This document shows, in pieces, positions 35,154 to 43,729 of a stretch of DNA of 64,000 nt (position 1 is the stretch's first letter; the number at the start of each line of letters is the position of its first letter). The notes beneath the pieces were generated by a model that was not told the DNA's origin, ran no database searches, and saw nothing but the letters and a program-made list of their open reading frames with translations. A program made the position numbers and the translations under genes. Source of the stretch: an uncultured Lachnospiraceae bacterium (GTDB lineage: Bacteria; Bacillota; Clostridia; Lachnospirales; Lachnospiraceae); the NCBI GenBank assembly GCA_947626435.1, contig CANQSB010000017.1, forward strand, positions 1 through 64,000. Reading direction: 5' to 3'.

Positions 35154-36854
35154 GTGGGACAGAGAAAAATATGTATATGGGCAGAAAGTGGACATCTGAT
35201 TTTATTGATTGTAGGAATTGATGTAATACTGACATCGATTTTGTTTTTATTTAAAATTTCAGTGTCGCCAATACATTTTGCAGCGAGTATAAGTATTGCA
35301 ATAGTTTGTTATATTAATATTTATAAAAAAAAGTACCAAAGATGTATCTTATCAATAATATATCTTACCGCTTTTATTATATTTACTGCAATATGTATAA
35401 ATTGGTTTATTCAGGAAAGTGCATGGGATGGAAATGGATATCATAAGTTCGCAACAGGTATTTTAAAATTAGGATGGAATCCCATTTATGATGATTTGAA
35501 AGATTATTTTGCCATGTTGGGGATTCCGAAAGAAAGAATAAATAAAAACGATTTGTGGGTTGCTTGTTATCCTAAAGCAGTATGGTATTTTGATTCTACT
35601 ATATATGCAATTACAGATTACATAGATGCTTCTAAGATATTTAATCTTTTAACTTTTTTTGCAACGTTTGGCATTTGTTGGGATTATTTTCAACAAAAAG
35701 TTAATTATAAACGTGCTTTAGCATTAAGTATTATTTTTACTGGAATCCCTGTTTCCTATGCTCAATTATTTACTTTTTATTTGGATGGATCTTTGGGACA
35801 GTTACTTGTAGCTAGTGTGGTGATTTTATTATCTATATCGGATGAATGTGTTGATGAAGAGTATAAAAGACGTCAATTTATTTATTTAGCAATCTGTATT
35901 ATTTTATGTAGTAATTTAAAAATTACAGGATTGGCATTTGAAACGGCATTTTGTGCTATCTTCTTTTTATATTGGTGTGTTAAACGAAAAAAAATACTCT
36001 TTAAATTGGGAATTTTCTATTTTTCAGTAATATTTTTAGCATGTGTTATTGTTGGAAGCGCGGCATATATCAAAGATATGTTTGTTTATGGGAATCCATT
36101 TTATCCTGCGATAGGTTCTAATGAATTACATTTTAGTGATTCGCTGGAATCTTTAGGACTTGAGAATGTAAGTCCTTTTTGGCAATTAATAACAATGCTG
36201 TTTGTCAGATGTAGTACTAATTATAAAAGTAATGTTGTAGAATGGAAGGTGCCTTTTACATTTAATCTGGAGGAAATCATACGATGTAAATACGATAATA
36301 TTCGGGGGGGGGGTGGAGTTTTCTTCAGTGGAATATTGTGCTGTAGCATTGTTTTGCTTGGCTATTTGCTTTTTAAAGTGTATAAAAACCGAAAACAAGA
36401 AGTTATCTCCATTGTGATTATATTAACGGTTAGTATATTGCTTATGATTTGCATGCCGGCAGGAGGACAAGCAAGATATTCTCCTTATATTTATTTTATT
36501 CCCAATTTTGCCGTATATTTATTGATGCTATATATGCAAGACTATTCAAAATACAAAAAAGTCAAATGGATCTGCAGGTTCATGGTTGGCCTTATTTTTG
36601 TAAATGCTATTATTTTTTCGCAATGGACTTGCCGCAGCATTATCTTTTCTGTTGAATATTCTATGGCATATAAGGACATGAAAAAAACAGGGAAAGTCTG
36701 GATTGACAATCCTTTTCCTGGGGCAGTCTTTAATTTTATTGATAGAAATATTGAATATGAATATAATATAGAAAATATATCTGCTGATGGAACACTATTT
36801 GAGGGTGGCTTAATATATGAAATAAAGGATAATGAAGAAAATGGGAAAAAATAG
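35154..36854 (+). CDS. Polytopic membrane protein, GT-C-like, family B, with G10 tract
   Basis: 566 residues, about ten membrane segments, GTG start with AAAGGTG six bases upstream. The first loop carries ESAWDGNGYHKFATGILKLGWNP, an acidic motif in the position expected of GT-C glycosyltransferases. Its tandem paralogue at 36832 shares this and most of the length (YPKAVWYFDS/YPKAAWYFDA; MPAGGQARYSPYIYF in both). Residues RGGGGVFF are coded by a G10 run (36304-36313, codon 384). The paralogue codes the same residues without a homopolymer. The frame is intact now. The end overlaps the paralogue by 23 bases. No named family recognised; glycosyltransferase is inferred. Confidence 0.65.
   Translation: MGQRKICIWAESGHLILLIVGIDVILTSILFLFKISVSPIHFAASISIAIVCYINIYKKKYQRCILSIIYLTAFIIFTAICINWFIQESAWDGNGYHKFATGILKLGWNPIYDDLKDYFAMLGIPKERINKNDLWVACYPKAVWYFDSTIYAITDYIDASKIFNLLTFFATFGICWDYFQQKVNYKRALALSIIFTGIPVSYAQLFTFYLDGSLGQLLVASVVILLSISDECVDEEYKRRQFIYLAICIILCSNLKITGLAFETAFCAIFFLYWCVKRKKILFKLGIFYFSVIFLACVIVGSAAYIKDMFVYGNPFYPAIGSNELHFSDSLESLGLENVSPFWQLITMLFVRCSTNYKSNVVEWKVPFTFNLEEIIRCKYDNIRGGGGVFFSGILCCSIVLLGYLLFKVYKNRKQEVISIVIILTVSILLMICMPAGGQARYSPYIYFIPNFAVYLLMLYMQDYSKYKKVKWICRFMVGLIFVNAIIFSQWTCRSIIFSVEYSMAYKDMKKTGKVWIDNPFPGAVFNFIDRNIEYEYNIENISADGTLFEGGLIYEIKDNEENGKK
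36304..36313 (+). repeat. Poly-G tract G10 in GT-C-like gene
   Basis: Longest G run in the window, coding the RGGGG of DNIRGGGGVFF at codon 384. ON in this sequence. Confidence 0.92.
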
Positions 36855-38544
36855 AAACAAATTATATAATTTTATGGATAAAACTGCAGCATGCGGGCAA
36901 TTGCTGCTGTTGATAGAAGGATTCAATGTACTATTAACTTCTATTTTATTATTGTGTCATATTCCTATTTCATCAATTCACTTTTTTTTAGGTTTTTTTA
37001 TTGCGGCAGTCTGTTATGCATTGTTATATAAGGATAAGAAAGAAAAAAACGTAATATCTATATATGCGTTGACGATTTTGATTATTGCAGCAGCAATATC
37101 TGTAAATTGGTTGATTCAAGAAATTGCTTATGATGGAAATTTATATCATAAATTTGCTGCTGGCATATTAAAAATGGGATGGAATCCTGTTTACGATAAT
37201 ATTTATGATTATATTTCCATGCTGCGGATACCAAGTGAACGATTAAGTAAGACGGATATTTGGGCGGCATGCTATCCTAAAGCGGCATGGTATTTTGACG
37301 CATCTGTATATGCGATTACAGGTTATATCGAATCCGCTAAAATATTTAACGCACTTACTTTTATTGCCTCTTTTGGTATCTGCCATTCATATTTTAGCCA
37401 AAAGTTGGAACCTAAATATGCAGCAGTAATCAGTATTGTTTTTCCCTGCATTCCGGTTTCGATTGCGCAATTGTTTACTTATTACGTTGATGGCGCATTG
37501 GGACAACTGTTGCTTTCCAGCGTTGTTGTATTGTTATCACTGTCCGACGAACATTGCAATTTAGATTTCAAAAAAAGACAGATGATTTATTTAGCCGTTT
37601 GTATCATTTTATGCAGTAATCTGAAGATTACTGGATTAGCGTTCGAGGCCGTATTTTGTGCAGCGTTTTTTGTATATTGGTGTATTAAATATAGAAGAAT
37701 TAGAATAGATGTATTCGTCTATTATATTTGTGTTGTATTTACAAGTTTTTGTATAGTTGGCGCAGGTACCTATATTAAAAATATGCAGAACTATGGCAAT
37801 CCGTTTTACCCAATGATTGGAGCAGATATATTAGACCCTAGTAATTCTTTGAAATCAGTGGGACTGGAAAATGCGAGCCCTATCAGGCAATTACTTACGA
37901 TGCTGTTTGTGAGAGTCAGCACGGATGACAGTAAAACAGCGTTAGAGTGGAAAATACCGTTTACATTTAAGCTGAAAGAATTTTCAAAATGTACGCACGA
38001 TAACATCAGAGGCGGCGGCGGGGTGTTCTTCGGAGGAATATTGATTGTAAGTGTTATTGCGTTTATATATATCATAATTAGAATGTATAATATAAGAAAA
38101 TCAGAATGTAGAGCAATATTGGTTATCATCATGGCAAGTATACTGCTTATGGTCGTGATGCCGGCAGGAGGACAAGCCAGATATTCCCCATATATATATT
38201 TTCTTCCATATTTTACATTATATCTATGGATGCTGCATCTGCAGGATATTCAAATTAGGACTGGCTTGATTAAAAACTTTTGTTGGATCATGCTTGTCAT
38301 TACGTTGATGAATTCCTTTGCATTTTCCGAATATATTTTGCGTGGAATGATACAGTCCTATGATTATGCAGCCAAATATCAAAGGATGAAAAACTCTGAT
38401 GGCGTATACATTGATACTGTGCTCCCTGGGAATGTTTTTAACTTTATTGACAGGAACATTATATATACTTATAAATTAGAAAATATGGTTCCAGAAGGTG
38501 AAATGAAATATTTAATGTTAAAATATGCAGTTAAGAACGATTAG
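36832..38544 (+). CDS. Polytopic membrane protein, GT-C-like, family B paralogue
   Basis: 570 residues, same layout as the preceding gene, with QEIAYDGNLYHKFAAGILKMGWNP in the first loop and MPAGGQARYSPYIYF near the C-terminal end. The RGGGGVFF motif is kept but coded AGA GGC GGC GGC GGG, so there is no long G run. It begins 23 bases inside the previous gene, probably by tandem duplication and translational coupling. Two similar proteins could act on different linkages of one glycan. No known function; glycosyltransferase role inferred from topology and context. Confidence 0.65.
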   Translation: MKKMGKNRNKLYNFMDKTAACGQLLLLIEGFNVLLTSILLLCHIPISSIHFFLGFFIAAVCYALLYKDKKEKNVISIYALTILIIAAAISVNWLIQEIAYDGNLYHKFAAGILKMGWNPVYDNIYDYISMLRIPSERLSKTDIWAACYPKAAWYFDASVYAITGYIESAKIFNALTFIASFGICHSYFSQKLEPKYAAVISIVFPCIPVSIAQLFTYYVDGALGQLLLSSVVVLLSLSDEHCNLDFKKRQMIYLAVCIILCSNLKITGLAFEAVFCAAFFVYWCIKYRRIRIDVFVYYICVVFTSFCIVGAGTYIKNMQNYGNPFYPMIGADILDPSNSLKSVGLENASPIRQLLTMLFVRVSTDDSKTALEWKIPFTFKLKEFSKCTHDNIRGGGGVFFGGILIVSVIAFIYIIIRMYNIRKSECRAILVIIMASILLMVVMPAGGQARYSPYIYFLPYFTLYLWMLHLQDIQIRTGLIKNFCWIMLVITLMNSFAFSEYILRGMIQSYDYAAKYQRMKNSDGVYIDTVLPGNVFNFIDRNIIYTYKLENMVPEGEMKYLMLKYAVKND

Positions 38545-38554
38545 ATATAAGAAA

Positions 38555-38935
38555 ATGAATCGACAGTTTAAAGAATTATTGAGATATATTATATGCGGTG
38601 GAGTGACAACTGTAATAAATCTGGTATTGTTTTACATCCTTACAAAGTGGGGCCATTTTTATTACTTATTGGCTAATATAATAGGCTATTATTGTGCTGT
38701 TTTGATAAATTTCTGGTTAAATTGGAAATGGGTATTTAAAAATGAAGAACAGAAAAGTACCAGTCATAAACTTATTGAATTTGTTAAACTTCGCTCAGCT
38801 TCTTTAGTTGCAGATACAGGACTGTTTTTTATATTGGTCAGCATTTTGAAATGTCCGCTTTACCCAAGCCGCATAGGACTCAGCGCTGTTATTATACTGA
38901 TCAATTATATCTGGAGTAAGTATAAGATCTTCTAG
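38555..38935 (+). CDS. GtrA-family membrane protein
   Basis: 126 residues, four membrane helices: RYIICGGVTTVINLVLFYIL, YLLANIIGYYCAVLINFWLNWKWVF, SLVADTGLFFILVSIL, and SAVIILINYIWSKYKIF. The pattern GG.TTVIN...FWLNWKWVF...YIWSKY.IF is that of GtrA (PF04138), thought to move polyprenyl-phosphate-linked sugars across the membrane. It fits the GT-C proteins and the UbiA-like enzyme just upstream. Neither this ATG nor the one ten codons earlier (38525) has a clear ribosome site; I chose the one where family similarity begins. Confidence 0.85.
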   Translation: MNRQFKELLRYIICGGVTTVINLVLFYILTKWGHFYYLLANIIGYYCAVLINFWLNWKWVFKNEEQKSTSHKLIEFVKLRSASLVADTGLFFILVSILKCPLYPSRIGLSAVIILINYIWSKYKIF

Positions 38936-38951
38936 TAGAAAGGCTGTTGCT

Positions 38952-40010
38952 ATGAAGGAAAAAGAGAATTGGATAGAATTGCTTAGAGTTGTAAGTATGT
39001 TTATGGTTATTGGCAGACATATTGTAGGCGCTTTAAATATGCAGGAGTTATTGGGGGGGGGTGGGCAAAATTATATCATAGCTATAGCTATGTTTTTGGG
39101 AGGAGATATAGCAAATAGTATTTTTATCATTACTACAGGTTATTTGATGTATAATAAACAATTTCATATCAGGAGGATCGTTAAATTATGGTTTGAGGTT
39201 GAATTTTATTCTGTGTTCTCATATTTAGTCATTATTATAATGGGCATAGAGAAAATAACATTAAAATCCATAATATATGCAATTCTGCCGGTGGGAGCAT
39301 GTACATATTGGTTTTTTTCGACCTATTTTGTTATGAGTTTTTTCTTCCCGTTGCTTAATTATATAGCACAGAGTTTAAGTAAAAAAAAATTAAAAGGGAT
39401 ATTGATAATTGGATTGATATTTTTTTCTGTATTGCCAACGATGGGTTATGGAAAAAATTGGCTGAAACCGAATGAGAATTTTCCTGTGTTCATGTTTACG
39501 CTGCTTTATTTGTTGGGGGGATATATAAAAAAATATAATTTGCATGGAATAAAAAGGCGTGAAATTAGTGTGCTGCTTTTTATAATTATTGGTGTAGTCT
39601 GTATAGTTTCTGTACCACTTTATACTATAATGGGATTGTATCCGCTGAAATTTATATGGGGATTAGATAGAACAGCGATTGTAATCATGGGAGGATTGCT
39701 TTTCTTTCTTTTCATGAGAATAAATGTTTCAGATAAAATCATTGTTATTAGCAGAACTGTTTTTGGGGTATATTTATTTCACAATGGCCCGCTTTTAAAT
39801 CTGATTCTCCGCTGCTTGGGTTTGACATCCGAATTATATTATACCAAAGAATATATAATATATATGCTTTTAGGTAGTATTGCGATTTTTATGATTTCAG
39901 CTGTAGTAGATACAGTCAGGATATACACAATCGAAAAGGTTTTAATGCATATTACAAATAGCAGGATCAATGCTATAAACGCAAAATTGCTTTCTTGGAT
40001 AGATATATAG
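38952..40010 (+). CDS. Acyltransferase family 3 membrane protein, with G9 tract
   Basis: 352 residues, about ten helices, PF01757 acyltransferase. It has the N-terminal WIELLRVVSMFMVIGRHIVG with the conserved histidine and the VFGVYLFHNGPLL motif near the C-terminal end. Such proteins O-acetylate surface polysaccharides with an acyl donor from the cytoplasm. AAAGG is eight bases before the ATG. A G9 run (39053-39061, codon 34) codes the GGGG of QELLGGGGQNY; a slip there would leave only about 35 residues. A G6 run follows at 39515-39520. Frame is intact in this sequence. Confidence 0.87.
   Translation: MKEKENWIELLRVVSMFMVIGRHIVGALNMQELLGGGGQNYIIAIAMFLGGDIANSIFIITTGYLMYNKQFHIRRIVKLWFEVEFYSVFSYLVIIIMGIEKITLKSIIYAILPVGACTYWFFSTYFVMSFFFPLLNYIAQSLSKKKLKGILIIGLIFFSVLPTMGYGKNWLKPNENFPVFMFTLLYLLGGYIKKYNLHGIKRREISVLLFIIIGVVCIVSVPLYTIMGLYPLKFIWGLDRTAIVIMGGLLFFLFMRINVSDKIIVISRTVFGVYLFHNGPLLNLILRCLGLTSELYYTKEYIIYMLLGSIAIFMISAVVDTVRIYTIEKVLMHITNSRINAINAKLLSWIDI
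39053..39061 (+). repeat. Poly-G tract G9 in acyltransferase gene 1
   Basis: At codon 34, early enough for a slip to abolish the protein. ON in this sequence. Confidence 0.92.
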
Positions 40011-40038
40011 CTTAAATGGCTTTTCCTTAAAATTATGT

Positions 40039-40047
40039 GGGGGGGGG
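40039..40047 (+). repeat. Poly-G tract G9 at the ribosome site of a glycosyltransferase
   Basis: The run ends ten bases before the ATG at 40058 and is the only purine-rich sequence that could act as ribosome site. A change in length would alter the leader, not the frame. Confidence 0.88.
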
Positions 40048-40057
40048 AAATTGATTT

Positions 40058-41188
40058 ATGAAAAAAAGAATTCTGTTTGTATCAAATTATTATGCTCCAT
40101 ACACAAGCGGAGTTACAGAAGTCGAGCGGCTAGTGGCAGAAAAACTGGCGTCTGATGGATACGAGGTGAAAGTGATAACTTCAAAGCATGACAAGGCGCT
40201 GCCAACGGTTGAGTCGATAAATGGCGTGCCGGTAGAAAGATGTCGGGTACTGTTGAAAATCAGTAAGGGCATTATAAGTCCGTCCTTTATAATAAGAACG
40301 ATCAGGCAGGCAAAATACTATGATATTGTAAATTTGCAGCTGCCAATGTTAGAATCGGGACTTTTATCGTTATTTATCAAAAAGAAGAAGCTTATGCCAA
40401 TGTATCATTGTGATATTAATCTGCCCAAAGGACTGTTAAACAGTATGATTACCAAAATAATGGACTGCTCGCATAAAATCTGTTTAAAACGCTGTTCAAA
40501 GGTGTGGGTTACATCTGCTGATTATGCAATCCATTCAAGGGTTGCCTATAAATATTCAAATAAGTTTGTAGAAGTTGGCGGACCCATTAAAAAAATTTCA
40601 GCATCGGCGCATATATCAGAGCAGAATTATAAAATAGGCTTCTGTGGCAGGATCGTTGAGGAGAAAGGGATCGATATACTTATCAAGGCGTTTGAAATTC
40701 TACAAGCCAGAAATGTAGATGCAGAACTTCTTATTGGTGGAGATTATAAGAATGTTGCAGGCGGAAGTGTTTATCCGGCACTTATAGAGTATATTAATGA
40801 ACATCAAATTAAAAATATTAAATTTCTGGGGAAAGTTCCAGAAGAAAAATTAGGTGAATTTTATTCCTCGCTAGATGTTTTCGTTCTTCCGAGTATTAAT
40901 TCGTTGGAAGCATTTGGATTGGTACAAGTGGAGGCAATGATGTGCGGTGTTCCGGTTGTTTCAACGGATTTATATGGGGTACGCACTATTGTACAGAAGA
41001 CGGGAATGGGACTTGTCAGTCAAAAAGGAAATGTGGAAAACCTTGCAGATTGTATATTTGAGGTGCTGACAAACCGGAAGAAATACATAAAGGATAAATC
41101 TATAATTGAAACTATTTTTAGTACAGAAGCTTTTGTAAAGAATATTGGCTGCTATATTAATGATGAGGAGGAAAAAAAGGTTGTTTAG
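40058..41188 (+). CDS. Glycosyltransferase family 4
   Basis: 376 residues. The N-terminal domain begins MKKRILFVSNYYAPYTSGVTEVERLVAEKL, with YDIVNLQLPMLESG and MYHCDINLP further on. The donor domain has GFCGRIVEEKGIDILIKAFE and the E-x7-E motif in NSLEAFGLVQVEAMMCGVPVV. Soluble GT-B enzyme, retaining by family. A G9 run just upstream may serve as its ribosome site. The last bases overlap the start of the methyltransferase gene downstream (TTG at 41181), so the two are likely coupled. Confidence 0.9.
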   Translation: MKKRILFVSNYYAPYTSGVTEVERLVAEKLASDGYEVKVITSKHDKALPTVESINGVPVERCRVLLKISKGIISPSFIIRTIRQAKYYDIVNLQLPMLESGLLSLFIKKKKLMPMYHCDINLPKGLLNSMITKIMDCSHKICLKRCSKVWVTSADYAIHSRVAYKYSNKFVEVGGPIKKISASAHISEQNYKIGFCGRIVEEKGIDILIKAFEILQARNVDAELLIGGDYKNVAGGSVYPALIEYINEHQIKNIKFLGKVPEEKLGEFYSSLDVFVLPSINSLEAFGLVQVEAMMCGVPVVSTDLYGVRTIVQKTGMGLVSQKGNVENLADCIFEVLTNRKKYIKDKSIIETIFSTEAFVKNIGCYINDEEEKKVV

Positions 41189-41877
41189 GAAATTTATTGA
41201 AAGAATTATATTTTTAAATAATCAAACCAGAACGAATGAGGACATATTCGGCGAAATATATAAACGTGGACTTTGGAATGAAAACCATACTGGGGGGGGG
41301 CTATTATTCCGGAAAAGGAAGCGATGATAAATACGGTATTCCATATGCCGAATGTATCTGTGATTTTTGCAAAAAACACAATATAAAAAGAATTGTAGAT
41401 TTAGGCTGCGGAGATTTCAGAGTGGGTTCAAAATTAACAGGTGCCTGTGAATACTATACAGGGGTGGACTGTGTGGAAGAATTGATACGCTGTAATCAGA
41501 AAAAATATGGTAACGATAAGATAGCTTTCCTATATAAAGATATTACCGATGATGAACTCCCTGATGGAGATTTATGTTTATGCAGACAGGTATTGCAGCA
41601 TTTGAATAATTCTCAGATTCAAATGGTGATGGAAAACATTAAAAGGAAAAATTATAAGTATGTGATCATAACGGAACATCTGCTCAATAATCCTAAAACC
41701 GAAAAGAATTTGGATAAGATATCAGGTATGCATACAAGGCTGTTTTTGGGATCTGGAGTATATCTCGATTCTTCACCATTTAATTATGAAACTCAAAAAC
41801 TTGCATGTATTCCATATGATAGAAAATCACACTTAGAAATAATGCTTGTTTTGCTAAAAAGAACGGATGATAGATAA
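41181..41877 (+). CDS. Class I methyltransferase, switched out of frame by a G9 tract
   Basis: The true gene seems to need a frame change at 41292-41300. Upstream, a TTG at 41181, nine bases after AGGAGG, opens FRKFIERIIFLNNQTRTNEDIFGEIYKRGLWNEN. This is the usual start of this family (IF.EIYK...W) before YSG.GS. With G9 that frame runs into GGGLLFRKRKR and stops at 41327, giving 48 residues. The catalytic part (YYSGKGSDDKYGIPYAE, IVDLGCGDFRVG, CRQVLQHLNN) is in the next frame and is restored with G8. The open frame from the ATG at 41236 lacks a ribosome site and starts with unrelated residues. Probably a phase-variable glycan methyltransferase in the OFF state; a sequencing error in the tract is the alternative. 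Confidence 0.8.
41292..41300 (+). repeat. Poly-G tract G9 that breaks the methyltransferase frame
   Basis: Preceded by ACT and followed by CTATTATTCC. G8 (or G11) joins the N-terminal frame to the catalytic frame; the G9 present here does not. Confidence 0.9.
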
Positions 41878-41960
41878 CATATTTTACTTTATTTGATTGA
41901 AGTTTAGTACTCTTGAAATAGTTTGTATAAATTTTTTAATCTAAGAAGTGGGAATACAAA

Positions 41961-43685
41961 ATGATATTAGGAAAACAATCTCAAAATATACGATATGTAA
42001 TAGTGATATTGTTCGGGATAGTAATATTCCTATTCTATGCAAGCAATATAAAAAATATATGCACAGTATGGCAGATCGGTGATGAACCTGGATATTTGAT
42101 GAATACCGCTTTTTTTACTGGGCATGATTGGAGCGGTATATATGATGTTATTCCTTATTATGGATATGGTTACTCGCTTATATTAATCCCATGTTTTTTG
42201 TTTTTTCATACGGGCGTTGAAATTATAAGGTGTGCTATTTTTATTAATATTTTATGTATTGTTCTTACATATTTTATACAAATTGCTGTGATGAAAATAA
42301 TAACGGATGATAAGAGAGTGAGCCTTTTAGCATTTATTTCTTTTATTACATGTTTTTATCCGTATATGATAGGTGAAGCTTTTCAGGTCATTGCAGAATC
42401 ATTGCTTGTAACACTGTTTTGGATGAGCATTTTTTTGTTGTGCAAAGCATTGGAAAAACAGAAAATGTACCTGTATATCCTTTATGGGTTTTGCATAACT
42501 TATATGTTTTTTGTTCATACAAGAACAATTGCAGTATTGGCAGCGTCACTCATGACAGTGTTGATATGTGTGCTGCAAAAGAAAATTAAATTAAGATATG
42601 CCGTTGCATTCGGATGTACTTGTGTCTTTTTTTTACTGATTGGTTTTGGGGTTAAAAGGTATCTGATCGATGCTGTTTATATAGGAGTTACAAATGAGGG
42701 CGAATTAAAAGATAGAAATATCATAACAGCGACATTTATACTGGATAGATTAAAATGGTTGTTTGACATAAAGAATATGCAATTATATATATATGGTTTT
42801 TTTGCAAAATTATTTTATGCACTGGTTTCAACAATGACCATGGCGGCAATCGGCATATTGTACATATACAAAGAATTACTCCATAAAGAGAAGCAATTTA
42901 GTCTGGCAAAGTCAGGCAGTATGTTATTTACTCTGTTATCGTTTATGATGATGTTTGCTGCATGCTGCGTAAGCGGAACAGGAGCGTCAGATAATTTTAC
43001 ATATTTTTTCTATGGAAGATATTTTGAATATGCCATGATGCCATTTGTGTTTATGGGTATCTACAAGTGTGTTAGCTCAGATATGGATGTAAAAACGATA
43101 AGTGCTATTTTAATATTATGTTTGTTTGCAGGTATCGCGTCAGCGCGAATTATCAAATATTTAGATAGCAGCGAAATTCACATAGATGTCTATCGGATAG
43201 CGGGATTTGCAGGTGGCATAAAACGCAACAGTGATTTTGTTGGACTTATACTTTATTTCACACTTGTGTTGGCGGCAATGTTATTTATAATTTATTGGAT
43301 TAATAAAATGCAAAAGATGAAAGGTTTGCTAATGCTAGTTGTATTGTTATTTTTTTATGATAGCAGCAGTATATGCATTGATACGATCAACCAGATAAAT
43401 CAACATGGTCTGTCGGATACTAAAATAGCAGAATATGTTATTAAAAATCATGATAATAATAGTGTTTATTTTATTGATGATGGGTACAAGTATTATGGGT
43501 TTTATTCAAGAATGCAGGTATTGATGCCGGAAATCCCCATGCAGGTAGTCCAAATTGCTCAAGTCGATCAATTGGAAGACAATTCTTATTGCATAACATA
43601 TAAAGGGTGTCCGTCAGATATTACGTTAGGGGAAACATGGCAAAGCGTGGCAGAAGGATCTGTATTTAATTTATATATGAAATAA
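41961..43685 (+). CDS. Polytopic membrane protein, GT-C-like, family A paralogue
   Basis: 574 residues, about twelve helices, related to the protein at 32497 and the partial one at 62842. The first loop has WQIGDEPGYLMNTAFFTGHDWSG with the acidic DE pair; the late motif is YGRYFEYAMMPFVFMG. A C-terminal outside domain ends in FNLYMK. Probable lipid-linked-sugar-dependent glycosyltransferase, or polymerase. Gap 41878-41960 shows no gene. No G tract in this copy. Confidence 0.65.
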   Translation: MILGKQSQNIRYVIVILFGIVIFLFYASNIKNICTVWQIGDEPGYLMNTAFFTGHDWSGIYDVIPYYGYGYSLILIPCFLFFHTGVEIIRCAIFINILCIVLTYFIQIAVMKIITDDKRVSLLAFISFITCFYPYMIGEAFQVIAESLLVTLFWMSIFLLCKALEKQKMYLYILYGFCITYMFFVHTRTIAVLAASLMTVLICVLQKKIKLRYAVAFGCTCVFFLLIGFGVKRYLIDAVYIGVTNEGELKDRNIITATFILDRLKWLFDIKNMQLYIYGFFAKLFYALVSTMTMAAIGILYIYKELLHKEKQFSLAKSGSMLFTLLSFMMMFAACCVSGTGASDNFTYFFYGRYFEYAMMPFVFMGIYKCVSSDMDVKTISAILILCLFAGIASARIIKYLDSSEIHIDVYRIAGFAGGIKRNSDFVGLILYFTLVLAAMLFIIYWINKMQKMKGLLMLVVLLFFYDSSSICIDTINQINQHGLSDTKIAEYVIKNHDNNSVYFIDDGYKYYGFYSRMQVLMPEIPMQVVQIAQVDQLEDNSYCITYKGCPSDITLGETWQSVAEGSVFNLYMK

Positions 43686-43729
43686 GTTTATTACATGGTG
43701 ATAATATGCGTATCGGAGGAAAATAAGAA

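Noticed and set aside
39515-39520. G6 run in acyltransferase 1 and scattered G5 runs elsewhere
   Set aside because: Too short to count as hypermutable; G5-G6 runs also occur outside the glycan loci.
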